From the NCBI RefSeq assembly GCF_024979295.1, contig NZ_JANLCJ010000012.1, forward strand, positions 1 to 64,000: DNA of 64,000 nt, read 5' to 3'. A program made the position numbers and the translations under genes. Below, one piece after another: positions 1 to 8,562 of the stretch. Origin of the DNA: Herbiconiux daphne (GTDB lineage: Bacteria > Actinomycetota > Actinomycetes > Actinomycetales > Microbacteriaceae). Below the pieces are notes generated by a model. That model saw only the letters and a program-made list of their open reading frames with translations. It made no database searches and was not told where the DNA came from. Position 1 is the stretch's first letter, and each line of letters opens with the position of its first letter.

Positions 1-1
1 A

Positions 2-349
2 ATCGTCTTCACCCCCGAAACCATCACCGCCGCCCACACCTGGCGCACCCGAACCACCCCACCGGCAGCTCATCCCACCCCGACCACGGCCGCAGCCCCA
101 GTCGCCGCCACCCCACTATCAGCTCGTCCCACCCCACCGGCGCGCCCGCACCCACCTACGCTCCCCACCCCACCGGCACACCCGAACCCGTCCACCCGCC
201 TCACCCCACCCGCCGACATCACCCCACCCACGACGGCCACGGCATCGGCACTCACGCCCGCGCCTTTCCCCGCCCCGGCACGAACCGGCGCCCCCACCGC
301 AGAGCCACCACCCCCGGAGCCACAACCGCCCGAAGTCACCGCCGCCTAA
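2..349 (+). CDS. C-terminal fragment of an unidentified protein, 5' end outside the window
   Basis: An open frame enters from the left edge and ends at TAA 347-349, giving 115 codons with no start in view. It begins IVFTPETITAAHTWRTRT and becomes a Pro/Thr/Ala-rich tail ending PEPQPPEVTAA. Third codon positions are almost all C or G, as in the real genes nearby, and the frame is open across the whole stretch. The extreme C bias of the plus strand could also keep a frame open by chance, so this rests on base pattern and on the non-repetitive first 18 residues. I do not recognise a family; such tails are common on actinobacterial endonuclease and surface proteins, but nothing here decides it. 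The sequence upstream of the window would settle it. Confidence 0.5.
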   Translation: MVFTPETITAAHTWRTRTTPPAAHPTPTTAAAPVAATPLSARPTPPARPHPPTLPTPPAHPNPSTRLTPPADITPPTTATASALTPAPFPAPARTGAPTAEPPPPEPQPPEVTAA

Positions 350-1293
350 ACGGCGGCACCCGAGCGCGCTGAAAACCACCCACAACCCACTGATCCACCG
401 CGCCTACGTGCCCTCACGTCGATCACCCACGCCACCCGCCCTCACCATCCGCCGTTGCATGCGGGCGACGGTGTGCGGGCGCGTTGTCGCCCGACCGCGC
501 TAGCTTGCCTGGTGCTTATCGGCGATAGGGTGCGCGCTTGTCCGCGCTGACGACGCAACGCGACGCCGAACCGCCTGCGGCCGGTGCAGTATGCGCGTCG
601 GTCCGTGCTGCCGGCCGGCCGTGCTGGGGCGGCAGGTGCCTGTGGGTGGTGGGTTGTAGGCATTTGTCCGTGCTCAACCCACCATTCTGGATCGGGCACA
701 ATTCGTGGGCGGTGGGTGTGCGTGTCTGTCCGTGCTATCGGCCCGCCGTGCTGGGTCGGGTGGTGCCTATGGGGTGCTGAGGCGTGTGTATCTGTCCGTG
801 CTCTCAGCCGATCCTGCTGGGGCGGGAGGTGCTTATGGGTGATGGGCTGTGCGTGTCTGTCCGTGCTGCCGACCGGCCGTGCTGGGTCGGGTGGTGCCCA
901 TGAGTGCTGAGTCGTGTGTATCTGTTTGTGCTATCAGCCGATCCTGTGGGGCGGGTGGTGTTTGTGGGTGGTGGGGTGCGCGCGTCTGTCCGTGCTGTTG
1001 GCCGGCCGTGCTGGGTCGGGTGGTACCTATGGGGTGCTGAGGCGTGTGTATCTGTCCGTGCTCTAGCCGATCGTGCTGGGGCGGGAGGTGCTTATGGGTG
1101 CTGGGCTGTGCGTGTCTGTCCGCGCCCTCGGCCGGCCGTGCTGGGTCGGACCGTGTCTGTCGAAATCGGGACCGCTCGTCTATGCGCACCGCAGTGACCG
1201 GGTCGGGGCGCCTTGGTTCAACCACCGCAGACCCGAAACGACGACGCGCCAGCCCATCCACGGCCCGCCGCCGGCGCGCAACCCCTCCCCGCC
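350..1293. other. Gene-free stretch of about 940 bp
   Basis: No frame on either strand has convincing codon structure here. A short inverted repeat lies at 462-469 and 486-493 (CGGGCGAC / GTCGCCCG, 16-base loop) and could end the transcript of the truncated gene to the left. Most of the rest, from about 600, is the tandem repeat described separately. The apparent long open frames arise because the repeat lacks stop codons by composition. Confidence 0.6.
600..1170. repeat. Tandem repeat, about nine copies of a ~65-bp unit
   Basis: The word GTCCGTGCT or a close variant recurs at 602, 666, 728, 794, 859, 924, 988, 1054 and 1118, so the period is 62-66 bp. Two unit types alternate. Type A carries GGCCGGCCGTGCTGGG followed by TCGGGTGGTGCCTATGGGG. 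Type B carries CAGCCGATCCTGCTGGGGCG and GGAGGTGCTTATGGG. The higher-order period is therefore about 130 bp. Neither period is a multiple of three and the copies drift in length, so this is not a coding repeat. The second copy, near 666-720, is the most diverged. Confidence 0.85.
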
Positions 1294-2025
1294 CTACCGC
1301 CCGCCCACCGCGCCCCGCACGTGCGCGACCGCCGCCAGAATCAGGTCCGCGATCTCACGCGGGTGCGTCACCATCGACAGGTGCCCGCTGTCGACCTCGA
1401 TGGTCGTTGCGCCCATGCGATCGGCGAGAAAGCGTTCCAGGTCAGGAGTGGTGGTGCGGTCCTGCTTCGACACCGCATACCAGGTCGGCTTGTCGCGCCA
1501 CGCGGCATGACTCGTGCGGGCGGCGAAGAGGGTGTCGGCGATGCGTCCCTGCACCGCGAATAGCACCCGCGCCCGCCGCGGGTCGACGCCGTTGGCGAAG
1601 TCCGCCAGAAACGCCTCCTCGCTCAGTTGCGCGAACCCGCGCGAGTGCACGAGCCCCGCGGATGCCGGCGGCGCCGCATACCGCCCGGCCAGGGCACCGT
1701 AGTCCTCACCGGCATCCGGAGCCCGCGCCGCGACATACACCAAGCCCGCGACATTCTCGTGCGCGCCCGCCTCACTGATGACCGTTCCCGCCCACGAATG
1801 ACCGGCGAGCACGGTCGGTCCACCCTGCAGATCGAGCGCCCGTCGGGTGGCTGCGACGTCGTCGTCGAGCGACACCAGCGCGTTCTGCACCGCCGTCACG
1901 GCGATGCCCTCGTCTTGCAGCAGCGGGATCACGTCTGCCCACGACGACCCGTCGGCATAGGCGCCATGCACCAAGACGACGCTGACTCCGGATGCCGCGG
2001 CACTCGCGGTGTTCTCGGATGGCAT
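1294..2025 (-). CDS. Alpha/beta hydrolase
   Basis: A 243-residue serine hydrolase-type protein. VLVHGAYADGSSW near the N terminus is the oxyanion-hole segment, GHSWAG near residue 75 carries the nucleophile Ser, and SGHLSMVTHP near the C terminus carries the catalytic His. The family includes esterases and epoxide-hydrolase-like enzymes; the substrate cannot be read from the sequence. The start at 2025 is chosen because AGGAGGAG lies just upstream. A longer frame reaching 2121 would overlap the end of the DUF1275 gene and its first residues look like translated leader. No signal peptide, so probably cytoplasmic. It reads in the same direction as the DUF1275 gene 80 bp upstream and may share its transcript. 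Confidence 0.85.
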   Translation of the reverse strand: MPSENTASAAASGVSVVLVHGAYADGSSWADVIPLLQDEGIAVTAVQNALVSLDDDVAATRRALDLQGGPTVLAGHSWAGTVISEAGAHENVAGLVYVAARAPDAGEDYGALAGRYAAPPASAGLVHSRGFAQLSEEAFLADFANGVDPRRARVLFAVQGRIADTLFAARTSHAAWRDKPTWYAVSKQDRTTTPDLERFLADRMGATTIEVDSGHLSMVTHPREIADLILAAVAHVRGAVGGR

Positions 2026-2105
2026 TTCTCCTCCTCTTGTTGGGTGGGTCTCTGTTGGGTCTTTCAGCTGAATGGGTCTTACTGCCCAGTGGCTCGTCTT
2101 TCGTC

Positions 2106-2888
2106 TCAGACCGCCGGCCATCGCCGCACGAGCAGCAGCACGAGCACCAGACCGAGCGCGGCCGGCACCACCGGCAGTGCCGCGCCGAGCGTCGTGCTGA
2201 CCGTCATCGCGAGCGACCCGCAGAGCGCGCCGATCACCAGCGCCACCACCACGCCGATGCGGGTGAACCCGGCCTGCGGCTTCTTGTCGGCGAAGTCGCT
2301 CACGAGGCTCGTGATGGTGCCGGTGACGTAGGTGGTGCTCACGCCAGAACGCGACTCGATGCGCTTCGAGACGCCCGTCTGCACGGCCATCGCGAAACCG
2401 GAGAGGGCGATCAACGGCGCCTGATCGAGCATGTTCGAGCGGTCGGGCGCGAGGATCCAGCCGATCAGCACTGCCACCTGCGCGGCCAGGCCGAGGGCGA
2501 GCACGATGACCAGTCGCGCGGGGGAGGGCCGGGGCCGCGCGATCTTGAGCGCGACGTAGAGCCCGATCACGAACGCGATGATCGCGATGACCACCCCGAC
2601 GATCATCGATGGATAGTTCGGCCGTTGCGTCAGGCCCGCGAGCACCAGATTTCCGGTCATGTTCGCGGTGAACACGCCACCGAGCAACAGGAACGCGAAC
2701 GCGTCGGTGGCACCGGCCGCGAACGAGAGCACGAGCGCGACCGCGGCGAGTCGCGACCTGAGTCCCGGAGCGTCGGGCGCACCTGAGCCGTCCGGAGCGT
2801 CGGGCGCAGCCGACACGTCCGGCCCGCCCGGCCCGCCCGGTCCATCCGGCGACGCTCCCTCCGCGCCTGGCCGGCTCGAGGTGCTCAT
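2106..2888 (-). CDS. DUF1275 (YoaK-like) integral membrane protein
   Basis: 260 residues. After a Gly/Pro/Asp-rich N-terminal tail of about 40 residues come about six hydrophobic segments. The first contains AAGATDAFAFLLLGGVFTANMTGN, shortened here to its marker TANMTGN, which is typical of the DUF1275 family. The family's transport or other activity is not established. The ATG at 2888 has AGGAGA 7-8 bases upstream; the frame continues upstream to 3137 but that part is basic and Cys-rich, unlike a protein start. The gene is divergent from the aquaporin gene across about 275 bp, which holds AAGCACC-type short repeats but no motif I can name. Confidence 0.8.
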   Translation of the reverse strand: MSTSSRPGAEGASPDGPGGPGGPDVSAAPDAPDGSGAPDAPGLRSRLAAVALVLSFAAGATDAFAFLLLGGVFTANMTGNLVLAGLTQRPNYPSMIVGVVIAIIAFVIGLYVALKIARPRPSPARLVIVLALGLAAQVAVLIGWILAPDRSNMLDQAPLIALSGFAMAVQTGVSKRIESRSGVSTTYVTGTITSLVSDFADKKPQAGFTRIGVVVALVIGALCGSLAMTVSTTLGAALPVVPAALGLVLVLLLVRRWPAV

Positions 2889-3164
2889 CGCGGTCTCCTC
2901 TCGGCGGGACTGTCTGCCGCCTCCACTCTGCTCGCTCCCGGCACCCTCAGGGAAGAGCGATCGGGCCCGCCCCGACGAACGCAGCAAACAGATGCGACAA
3001 GCGAAGTAACCCCCGGGCGCCCGGATGCGGCATCCTCGACACACATCAGCCCGCTCGAGATCCCTCGAGCGCACCGATCCGCGAGTGCCCCGACCTACAA
3101 GCACCGCGACCCAAGCACCCCGCAAGCACCCCGACACTCGAGCCCCCGACCCTCAGGAGACCCC

Positions 3165-3950
3165 ATGGCCGCGACCACCGGCAAGGCCCCCGTCGCCGGC
3201 GGCGCTCCGGCTCTCAGTTCCCGCCTGCTCGCCGAGGCCGCCGGAACCTTCGTGCTCGTGTTCGGCGTGATCGGCGCCGCCCTCTTCGGGGCTGGGTTCG
3301 ACAAGGGCGACGGTGGGCTCAACATCGGTTTTCTCGGCGTGGCCTTCGCGCTCGGTCTGAGCGTGCTGGTGGGGGCCTCGGCGTTCGGCCCGGTCTCGGG
3401 CGGCCATTTCAACCCCGCGGTCACCCTCGGCCTCGCTGTCGGCCGCCGGTTCGCCTGGCGCGACGTCGGCGGTTACATCGTGGCCCAGATCGTCGGGGGC
3501 CTGCTCGCCTCGACCCTGCTGCTGGCCATCGCGGCCGGCGGCCCGGACGGGTTTCTCGCCTCGGCCCAGAAGGGCGGCTTCGCCTCCACCGGCTGGGGCG
3601 AACTGTCGCCGGGCGGCTTTCCGCTGCTGTCGGCGCTGCTGGTCGAGACCATCACGACCTGCGTGTTCGTGTGGGTGATCCTCGCCGTCACCGGCCCCGA
3701 GGGCAACACGGCGACGGCCCCGATCACGATCGGACTGACCCTGACGCTCATCGCCCTGGTGGCCATCCCCATCTCGAACGGGTCGTTCAACCCGGCCCGC
3801 TCCATCGCGACCGCCGTCTACGGCGGCCCGGTCGCCCTGGAACAACTGTGGATGTCGGTCGTGGCACCCATTCTCGGAGCCGTGATCGCGGGCGCCACCT
3901 ACTCGGTGCTCTTCGCGCGATTCCGCCGCAGCGACCAGAAGGCGCCGTGA
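3165..3950 (+). CDS. aqpZ: MIP-family aquaporin
   Basis: 261 residues with six membrane segments and two half-helices carrying the hallmark motifs: GGHFNPAVT near residue 84 and NGSFNPARS near residue 206. Spacing and length fit water channels of the AqpZ type rather than longer glycerol facilitators. The first helix (AEAAGTFVLVFGVIGAALF) is the usual MIP helix 1. CAGGAG lies 7 bases before ATG 3165. It stands alone between a divergent DUF1275 gene and a small unknown gene in the same direction, so the context gives no hint of regulation. The gene symbol is given for the subfamily, from the motifs. Confidence 0.9.
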   Translation: MAATTGKAPVAGGAPALSSRLLAEAAGTFVLVFGVIGAALFGAGFDKGDGGLNIGFLGVAFALGLSVLVGASAFGPVSGGHFNPAVTLGLAVGRRFAWRDVGGYIVAQIVGGLLASTLLLAIAAGGPDGFLASAQKGGFASTGWGELSPGGFPLLSALLVETITTCVFVWVILAVTGPEGNTATAPITIGLTLTLIALVAIPISNGSFNPARSIATAVYGGPVALEQLWMSVVAPILGAVIAGATYSVLFARFRRSDQKAP

Positions 3951-4053
3951 TCGGAGACCGGCGGGCGACCGCGATTCGTTAGCGCGCAGCAACGAGACGC
4001 CCCTACCGCCCGACGGCGCTCGGGACCACAATGGGCCCAAGGAAGGTAAGGCC

Positions 4054-4473
4054 ATGGGCGGCAGACCGGTATACCGACGCACTCGCACCACGCAGAGCGG
4101 CAAGGACGGCTCTGGCCAAAACGCCGCCGGCCGGAACGCGGACCAGCCGGGCGGCGACCCCGCGAACACAGACACCGCGAACACAGACCCCTCGAACACC
4201 TCGGTGCTCGGCAGCGGCCCGCACGACCTCGACGATCCGTATGCCGCCTACCTGCAGTGGCTCTCCGCCGGCAAGCCCGGCGCGCCGCGCCCCGAGCACG
4301 GCGACGAACACACGGACGACGACGACACCACACCGCACGCCCCCATCGACAGCAAGTCGGTGCACGAGCACGTGCAGATGCACGACACCCGCCCGACGCG
4401 CGCCGGCGACCCGTCGTCGCGGTTCAAGGCCATCTCGGCGTTGCTCGCGAAGTGGCGACGACATCCCGGGTAA
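4054..4473 (+). CDS. Small hydrophilic protein of unknown function
   Basis: 139 residues, not recognised. The first half is rich in Asn, Asp, Thr and Gly, with a short repeat (ANTDTANTDPSNT); the second half holds DPYAAYLQWLSAG and ends SRFKAISALLAKWRRHPG, a likely amphipathic helix. There is no membrane segment or signal peptide. AAGGAAGG stands 8-10 bases before ATG 4054, a good ribosome binding site, which supports it as a real gene. It ends 14 bases before the start codon of the iron-regulated reductase, so the iron box and promoter of that operon lie in and just after its stop codon. Confidence 0.6.
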   Translation: MGGRPVYRRTRTTQSGKDGSGQNAAGRNADQPGGDPANTDTANTDPSNTSVLGSGPHDLDDPYAAYLQWLSAGKPGAPRPEHGDEHTDDDDTTPHAPIDSKSVHEHVQMHDTRPTRAGDPSSRFKAISALLAKWRRHPG

Positions 4474-4475
4474 CG

Positions 4476-4499
4476 CATACTTAGGTAATGCTTACCTAC
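4476..4499 (+). promoter_or_regulatory. Promoter -10 box and DtxR/IdeR-type iron box over the start codon
   Basis: TTAGGTAATGCTTACCTAC at 4481-4499 closely matches the actinobacterial iron-box consensus TTAGGTTAGGCTAACCTAA. The start codon ATG 4488-4490 lies inside the box. CATACT at 4476-4481 is a -10 candidate whose transcript would begin at or next to that ATG, so the mRNA would be leaderless and repressor binding would cover both the -10 box and the start of transcription. Iron-loaded DtxR-family repressors binding such boxes is established for related bacteria; binding here is inferred. Confidence 0.8.
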
Positions 4500-5525
4500 C
4501 CAGCGCAGACCGAGATCGTCCGTGACGACCGCCCGGCCTACCGGCCTTACCGGGCCAGGGTGGCGCGCATCGTGCGGCTGAGCCCGAGCTTCACGCGAGT
4601 GACGTTCACCTGCCCCGAGTTCGAGACCTTCGGCACGGCCGGGCTCGACCAGCGCATCAAGATCGTGCTGCCGCACCCCGACGGCACCTTCGGCGACGCC
4701 GGCTGGGACGACCCCGACACCCTGGCCGAGGGCACCTGGTATGAGCGGTGGCGGGCACTCGCCGACCACGAACGCAATCCCTTCCGCACCTACACCGTGC
4801 GCGGCATCCGGTGCTCCGACCGCGAGCTCGACGTCGACTTCGTCGTGCACGGGCCGGCCGAGCAGCACGGGCAAGAGCAAGAGCACCGGCACGAGCACGA
4901 GCTAGGCCGCGAGGCCCGCGACGAGCCAACCCCTCCCACCGACGCCGGCCCCGCCGCCCGCTGGCTCGCCCGCGCCGCCGAGGGCGACGAGATCATCGTC
5001 GTCGGCCCCGACGGCCGCAGCCACGACTACCGCGCCGGCCTCGACTGGCACCCCGGCGACGCCACCGACTACCTGCTCGCCGGCGACGAGACCGCGGCGC
5101 CGGCGATCTGCGGCATCCTCGAATCGCTGCCCGCCGGGTCGCGAGCGCAGGCGTTCATCTGCGTGCCGCACGCCGATGACGCGGTCGAGATCGTGACGGA
5201 TGCCGAGGCCCGCGTGACCTGGCTCGCCCGCGACTCCGGCGATGCCACCCTGCACGACGCGGTGCGCGCCTGGGTCGAGCAGCAACGCGACCGCATCGCT
5301 CCCGCCCTCGCAGCCGAGGTGCAGGAGATCGTCGACATCGACGTCGACACCGAGATGCTGTGGGAGTCGCCCGACGACAGTTCGGGGCGGTTCTATGCCT
5401 GGCTCGCCGGGGAGTCGGCCGTCATCAAGGGCCTGCGCCGACTGCTGGTGAGCGAGATCGGCGTCGACCGGCACCGGGTGGCGTTCATGGGCTACTGGAG
5501 GCTCGGCAAGGCCGAGGGGCAGTGA
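4488..5525 (+). CDS. Siderophore-interacting protein (FAD-dependent ferric-siderophore reductase)
   Basis: 345 residues of the SIP/ViuB family, which releases iron from imported ferric siderophores by reduction with a flavin. The N-terminal FAD-binding barrel starts with PYRARVARIVRLSPSFTRVTF and holds the NPFRTYTVR flavin-binding motif; the C-terminal NAD(P)-binding part holds YLLAGDETAAPAICGILESL and AFMGYWRLGKAEGQ. A His/Glu-rich insert (EQHGQEQEHRHEHE) sits between them, around residues 125-140, and is not typical. The first gene of the iron-uptake operon; the next gene starts within its stop codon. Start chosen at 4488 because it fits the leaderless promoter. Cytoplasmic. Confidence 0.92.
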   Translation: MLTYPAQTEIVRDDRPAYRPYRARVARIVRLSPSFTRVTFTCPEFETFGTAGLDQRIKIVLPHPDGTFGDAGWDDPDTLAEGTWYERWRALADHERNPFRTYTVRGIRCSDRELDVDFVVHGPAEQHGQEQEHRHEHELGREARDEPTPPTDAGPAARWLARAAEGDEIIVVGPDGRSHDYRAGLDWHPGDATDYLLAGDETAAPAICGILESLPAGSRAQAFICVPHADDAVEIVTDAEARVTWLARDSGDATLHDAVRAWVEQQRDRIAPALAAEVQEIVDIDVDTEMLWESPDDSSGRFYAWLAGESAVIKGLRRLLVSEIGVDRHRVAFMGYWRLGKAEGQ

Positions 5526-6559
5526 CCCGCGCCGCTCCGGCAGCGGCACCCGTTCTCGCGCGTCGCCGGCTCACCCGCACCCTGGGCTTCGTCCTTCTGC
5601 TGGTGCTCGTGCTGGTCGCGGTCGGCGCGAGCCTCTTCCTCGGTTCGCGCTCGATCGACCTTGCCGCGGTCGTCGACGCCCTGGCGGGGCGTGGCGGCGA
5701 CGCGGTCGAGCAGATGGTCGTGCTCGACCTGCGGGTGCCGCGCACCGTGATCGGGCTCGTCGCCGGCGCCGCCCTGGGGCTGGCCGGGGCGCTCATGCAG
5801 GGTCTCACCCGCAACCCGCTCGCCGATCCCGGTCTTCTGGGCGTCAACGCCGGGGCGTCGCTCGCGGTGGTCGTCGCCATCTCGGCCTTCGGCGTGACCG
5901 CGCCGTCGGGCTACATCTGGTTCGCCTTCGCCGGGGCGGCGATCGCGGCCGTGCTCGTCTACCTCGTGGCCTCGGGCCGCAACGGCCCCACACCGCTCAG
6001 CCTGACCCTCGCGGGTGCGGCGGTCACGGCCATCCTCACCTCGCTCATCACGCTCGTGCTGCTGCGTGACCTCGACACCCTCGGACAGTACCGCTTCTGG
6101 TCGGTCGGGTCGCTCGTGGCGCGTGACGTCGGCACGGCCGGAACCCTCGCCCCGTTCCTCGCCGTCGGCGCCGTGGTGGCGCTGCTGCTCGGGCGCAGCC
6201 TCAACGGGCTGGCGCTCGGCGACGACGTCGCCCGTGGCCTCGGCCAGCGCGTCGGCCTCACCCGCGTGCTCGCCGGCGCGGCCATCATCGTGCTCTGCGG
6301 GGGAGCGACCGCGCTCGCCGGCCCCCTCGTGTTCGTCGGACTCGTCGTGCCGCACGTGGCCCGCCGGTTCGTGGGGGCCGACTACCGCTGGATCCTGCTC
6401 TACTCCCTGCCGCTCGGCGCCATCCTGCTCGTGCTGGCCGACACCGTCGGCCGGTTAATTGCCGCACCCTCCGAGCTCGAGGCGGGCATCGTCGTGGCGA
6501 TCATCGGCGCCCCGGTGCTGATCGTGCTCGTGCGCCGCAACCGGGCGGTGATCCGGTGA
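5522..6559 (+). CDS. FecCD-family iron-siderophore ABC permease, first subunit
   Basis: 345 residues, about nine to ten membrane segments, of the BtuC/FecCD family that forms the transmembrane channel of iron-siderophore importers. Family motifs seen: LRVPRTVIGLVAGAALGLAG, TRNPLADPGLLGVNAGAS, and FVGLVVPHVARRFVG near the C terminus. The start is GTG 5522, overlapping the TGA of the reductase gene (GTGA), which implies translational coupling. A longer frame starting at 5360 lies wholly inside the reductase gene and is rejected. Works with the next permease as a heterodimer. Confidence 0.93.
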   Translation: MTRAAPAAAPVLARRRLTRTLGFVLLLVLVLVAVGASLFLGSRSIDLAAVVDALAGRGGDAVEQMVVLDLRVPRTVIGLVAGAALGLAGALMQGLTRNPLADPGLLGVNAGASLAVVVAISAFGVTAPSGYIWFAFAGAAIAAVLVYLVASGRNGPTPLSLTLAGAAVTAILTSLITLVLLRDLDTLGQYRFWSVGSLVARDVGTAGTLAPFLAVGAVVALLLGRSLNGLALGDDVARGLGQRVGLTRVLAGAAIIVLCGGATALAGPLVFVGLVVPHVARRFVGADYRWILLYSLPLGAILLVLADTVGRLIAAPSELEAGIVVAIIGAPVLIVLVRRNRAVIR

Positions 6560-7635
6560 GCGCCCCCGCCGCGCGGCCGTCGTCGGCGCCGCGGGAGCAG
6601 AACCTCACCGACCGGCAGCGCCTCGCCACCGTACGGCGCGTGGGGCGCACCCGGCACGTCGTGGTCACGGTGGCGCTCGCCGTCGCTCTCGTCGTGCTTG
6701 CCGTCGCCGCCCTGATGCTGGGCGACCGTATCGTGTCACCCGCCGACGTGATCGCGACCCTGCTCGGTCAGGGCAGCGGTGGCGACCGGTTCGTCGTGCT
6801 CGGCCTCCGCCTGCCGCGGCTCGAGCTCGCCCTGCTGGTCGGTGCCTCGTTCGGGCTCGCCGGCGCCGTCTTCCAGAGTCTTCTCGCGAACCCTCTGGCC
6901 AGCCCCGACATCATCGGCATCTCGCAGGGGGCGAGCGCGGCGGCCGTGGGCGCCATCCTCGTGCTCGGCTGGAGCGGTCTCGCCGTGTCGTTCGCGGCCT
7001 TCGCCGGCGCCCTGCTGGTCGCCGCTCTCATCACCGTGCTCGCGGCGCGGGCGGGGGCGGTCGGCTCACGGTTCGTGCTCATCGGCATCGCTCTGGCCTT
7101 CCTCGCCCAGGCGCTGATCGGATTCCTGCTCACCCGCGCCGACGTGCGCGACGCACAATCGGCCCTGGTGTGGCTCGTCGGCAGCATCGGCACGGTGCAG
7201 CCGCGCGAGCTCGTCGTCACGGCGGTGGGGGCCGTCATCCTGTCTCTGGCGCTCGCCGCTCTCGCACCCAGGCTCCGGATGCTGCAACTCGGCGACGAGG
7301 CGGCCGCGGGCCTCGGCGTGCGCGTCACCCGCAGTCGGCTGCTGCTCACGCTCGTGGCCGTCGGGTTCGCGGCGCTCGCGACCGCGGCGGCCGGGCCCGT
7401 GGCCTTCGTGGCGTTCGTGTCGGGCCCGATCGCGCGGCGCCTGCTGGGCGGATCGGCGGCGGCGCTCGTGGCGAGCGCACTCGTCGGGGCCGTGGTGGTG
7501 ACGGGAGCCGATCTCATCGCCCAGCACGCCATCCCCGGTCTTCAGGTGCCCGTCGGCATCGTCACGAGCATCATCGGGGCTCCCGTGCTGCTCGGCCTGC
7601 TGGCCACCGGCAACCGATCGAGAGGCAGCGCATGA
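6556..7635 (+). CDS. FecCD-family iron-siderophore ABC permease, second subunit
   Basis: 359 residues, same family as the preceding gene and presumably its partner in the membrane channel. Motifs: LRLPRLELALLVGASFGLAG, ANPLASPDIIGISQGASAA and FVAFVSGPIARRLLGG; in the last one the usual LxxPHxxR is altered to VSGPIARR, as is common in the FepG-type subunit. A hydrophilic N terminus of about 35 residues precedes the first helix. GTG 6556 overlaps the previous stop codon, and its own stop overlaps the ATG of the ATPase gene, so three genes are coupled. Confidence 0.92.
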   Translation: MSAPAARPSSAPREQNLTDRQRLATVRRVGRTRHVVVTVALAVALVVLAVAALMLGDRIVSPADVIATLLGQGSGGDRFVVLGLRLPRLELALLVGASFGLAGAVFQSLLANPLASPDIIGISQGASAAAVGAILVLGWSGLAVSFAAFAGALLVAALITVLAARAGAVGSRFVLIGIALAFLAQALIGFLLTRADVRDAQSALVWLVGSIGTVQPRELVVTAVGAVILSLALAALAPRLRMLQLGDEAAAGLGVRVTRSRLLLTLVAVGFAALATAAAGPVAFVAFVSGPIARRLLGGSAAALVASALVGAVVVTGADLIAQHAIPGLQVPVGIVTSIIGAPVLLGLLATGNRSRGSA

Positions 7636-8432
7636 CGTCGCACGAACTCCGCGCCGACGGGCTCGCCCTCGGCTATGAAGGGCGCCGGGTCGTCGACGGC
7701 CTCGACGTCGTGGTTCCGGATGGCCGGGTCACCGTGATCGTCGGCCCGAACGCGTGCGGCAAATCGACACTGCTGCGCGCCTTCGCCCGCCTGCTGCGCC
7801 CCGAGGCCGGCGTCGTCACCCTCGACGACGTCGACGTGCACCGCTACCCGAGCAAGCAACTCGCCACGAAGCTCGGCCTGCTGCCCCAGCAGCCCGTGGC
7901 GCCCGAGGGCATCACGGTGGCCGACCTGGTGGGGCGGGGCCGGTTCCCGCGGCAAGGCCTCTTTCGGCAGTGGACCGCCGACGACGACGCCGCGGTGGCC
8001 CACGCCCTGCGGTCGACCGACACGCTCGAAATCGCCGACCGCCGGGTCGAGGAACTCTCGGGCGGCCAGCGGCAGCGCGTGTGGATCGCGATGGCCCTGG
8101 CCCAGGAGACCGACATCCTGCTGCTCGACGAGCCGACGACGTTCCTCGACGTGACCCACCAGATCGAGGTGCTCGACCTGCTGCACGAGCTCAACCGGCA
8201 GCGCGGCACGACTGTCGTGATGGTGCTGCACGACCTCAATCTCGCCGCTCGCTACGCCGACCACCTCGTGGTGATGTCGGCGGGCCGCATCGTGGCCGAG
8301 GGCGAGCCGCGCACCGTGATCTCGGCCGAGATCGTGCGCACCGCCTTCGGCCTCGAGGCGCTCGTGATCGACGATCCGGTCAGCCACTCGCCCATGGTCG
8401 TGCCGAAGGGCCGGTTCCACGGCGCCGTGTGA
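7632..8432 (+). CDS. Iron-siderophore ABC transporter ATP-binding protein
   Basis: 266 residues of the FepC/FhuC type. Walker A is GPNACGKST, with Ala-Cys where Gly-Ser or Gly-Ala are more usual; the Q-loop lies in LLPQQP, the signature is LSGGQRQR, Walker B is ILLLDEPT and the switch His is in VLHDLN. The D-loop TTFLDVTHQ is typical of siderophore importers. It powers the two FecCD permeases encoded just upstream. ATG 7632 overlaps the TGA of the second permease by four bases. The stop is followed within 15 bases by the promoter of the binding-protein gene. Confidence 0.94.
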   Translation: MTSHELRADGLALGYEGRRVVDGLDVVVPDGRVTVIVGPNACGKSTLLRAFARLLRPEAGVVTLDDVDVHRYPSKQLATKLGLLPQQPVAPEGITVADLVGRGRFPRQGLFRQWTADDDAAVAHALRSTDTLEIADRRVEELSGGQRQRVWIAMALAQETDILLLDEPTTFLDVTHQIEVLDLLHELNRQRGTTVVMVLHDLNLAARYADHLVVMSAGRIVAEGEPRTVISAEIVRTAFGLEALVIDDPVSHSPMVVPKGRFHGAV

Positions 8433-8437
8433 TGCCC

Positions 8438-8465
8438 TAGCATGGGTTAGGTAAGGCAACCCTTA
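8438..8465 (+). promoter_or_regulatory. Second DtxR/IdeR-type iron box with -10 candidate
   Basis: TTAGGTAAGGCAACCCTTA at 8447-8465 matches the iron-box consensus at 15 of 19 positions by my count. TAGCAT at 8438-8443 is a -10 candidate that would start transcription inside the box. The binding-lipoprotein gene thus appears to have its own iron-repressed promoter, about 100 bp before its start codon, in addition to any read-through from the permease operon. This would allow more binding protein than permease to be made. Confidence 0.75.
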
Positions 8466-8562
8466 TCGAACCCTCGCTGCTCGGCGCATCGCGTCGCGTG
8501 CGAGATCTCGCTCTCGGGCTATGCCTGCACCCACACAGCACCCGACCCCTGGAGAAGAATCC

